Assembly: GCA_018136815.1 (NCBI GenBank)
Contig: CM030937.1
Span: 628,553-692,552, forward strand
Source of the DNA: Isochrysis galbana
Lineage: Eukaryota; Haptophyta; Isochrysidales; Isochrysidaceae
Direction: 5' to 3'
DNA: 64,000 nt
Every line of letters begins with the position of its first letter. Position 1 is the stretch's first letter. Made by a program: the position numbers and the translations under genes. The notes beneath the pieces were generated by a model. That model was not told the DNA's origin. It worked only from the letters and a program-made list of their open reading frames with translations, and did no database searches. This document shows, piece by piece, positions 63,141 to 64,000 of this stretch.

Positions 63141-64000
63141 ACTCATAGTTGGTGGACACCAAGAACGAGCGAGGCTTGACGGCCCCAATGCTGTCCTGCA
63201 AGCACGGCCATGAGCAGTGCCTCAGGCTCAGGGCACTGCTCGGGGTGTGAGGGTGTGTGTGTGTGTTCGCTCGGAGAGCGCGCGGCGCGCGCGCGTGTAT
63301 TGGCGCGGTGGCGCGGTGGCGGCAAGAAGCGTGCGGCGGCGCGAGAGAGTGGAGAGTGGTGAGTGGTGCGCGCGCGCGCGCAAAAGTTCGCCTGTGTCGT
63401 CGTGTGGCGGTTGGCGCCGAGCCACGCGCGCTTTCGTGCGAACGCATCTCCCAGCGCGCACAGTAAAAGTGTATGTACAGTACTGTACAGTCATATTTGA
63501 TGACTACATTTTCTATTTTGAGGTTGGTTGGTTGGTTGTTGGTTGGCAGGCCAATTTGGGGGATTTCGGCAAAGGTGTCCGGTCAAATTCTTCGGTGCCC
63601 CGCCCCTTGGTGAACCCCCTGCAACCTGCAACCCCCCCCGCCGAACTCCTCGGCTTGAGCTGCCGTTTCACCGATCACTTGGAGCAGAAGCCTAGAGACG
63701 AGCTCCCCCCGCCGTTTCTCTACTCCCGCATTCAGGTTCGTCGTGGCGCTGTGCCGGCGGCGGCCGCGACCCTGAGGCCGATCTGTGTAGAGAGACCTGC
63801 TCGGCTTGAGCTGACGTTTCAAGAATCGCTTCGAGTAAACTGGACAGAAGGTTCGCTGCGCGCGGCCGTCCCGCGGGCAATGCAACCCTGATGACGGGCG
63901 GCTGCAACACTGATGACGAGGCGAGATCGCAGCCGCGACAGCCGTCGCCGCCGCCCCCCCCCCCCCTTCTCTCTTCCCCCCCCCCCCCCCCCCCTCTCCC
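63141..64000. other. Unassigned region ending in C/CT tract
   Basis: A GTGTGTGTGT and GCGCGC-rich part (63240-63390), then two related segments of about 35 bp (GCTTGAGCTGCCGTTTCA at 63652, GCTTGAGCTGACGTTTCA at 63803) about 150 bp apart. The window ends in C and CT runs (63944-64000), like the promoter tracts of other genes, so a plus-strand gene may begin just beyond. Confidence 0.35.

Overview
This is eukaryotic nuclear DNA. Protein-coding genes are spliced with short GT-AG introns, are GC-rich at third codon positions, and stand far apart in a sea of transposons, retroposon tails, satellites and long CT/GA or G/C runs. A plastid-type DXS, a second precursor with a signal peptide followed by a Phe-led transit region (AEA-F, like the ASAFAP motif of secondary plastids), a YbeY with a similar presequence, and an axonemal DM10/EF-hand protein point to a flagellated alga with a secondary plastid. 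A haptophyte is my best guess and a stramenopile the alternative; this is inference.

Recognisable host genes, left to right: 3' part of a CAX Ca2+/H+ exchanger (+, 1-867); a small basic protein (-, 5778-6225); a large putative plastid precursor (-, 6577-9036); DXS (-, 12070-14965); a four-KH RNA-binding protein (+, 19458-21521); a CstF-50/CSTF1-like WD40 protein (+, 25847-26809); an EFHC/RIB72-type protein (+, 28888-30858); AMPK/SNF1 beta subunit (+, 36683-37805); YbeY (+, 40941-41837); a 64-residue one-helix membrane protein (+, 45013-45207); a ubiquitin-like + BAG protein (-, 47482-48063); a single-pass membrane protein with a large ectodomain (-, 51289-53373); a RIIa/Dpy-30-like protein (+, 54241-54607); and a protein with repeated short acidic helices (-, 57551-57988). 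Plastid isoprenoid synthesis and ribosome maturation, axoneme structure, energy sensing, mRNA 3'-end formation and calcium transport are all represented, with no sign of operon-like clustering.

The accessory DNA is the most informative part. I separate several families. Family A: 1.14-kb retroposons with 17-18-bp target duplications, a 5' terminal hairpin, and one long ORF without reverse transcriptase (copies at 55401, 58347, 60465, 17655, 24995). Family B: non-LTR (LINE) elements and their internal-deletion derivatives, with the same kind of 5' hairpin and a 3' end reading (G)ACTATTAAGAAG-T(n) (2896, 4832, 22908, 28345, 46584, 62475; a diverged related copy at 10820). Family C: a 0.2-0.27-kb SINE-like element with a T-rich tail (10600, 49706). 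Family D: a GC-rich dispersed repeat of about 0.25 kb (39120, 54965, 56594, 63030). DNA transposons include two complete non-autonomous hAT elements with exact 8-bp duplications (33858, 61182), three copies of a CCTAGATGTG-ended element with 8-bp duplications (34964, 39370, 39898), a CAGT-ended mariner-like MITE split by a family A copy (58256), and a family with IS5-like ends whose copies carry different cargo, one of them an RNA polymerase second-largest-subunit fragment (43685). Insertions are nested up to three deep, which gives a relative order of events. A 203-bp satellite lies at 23565-24715.
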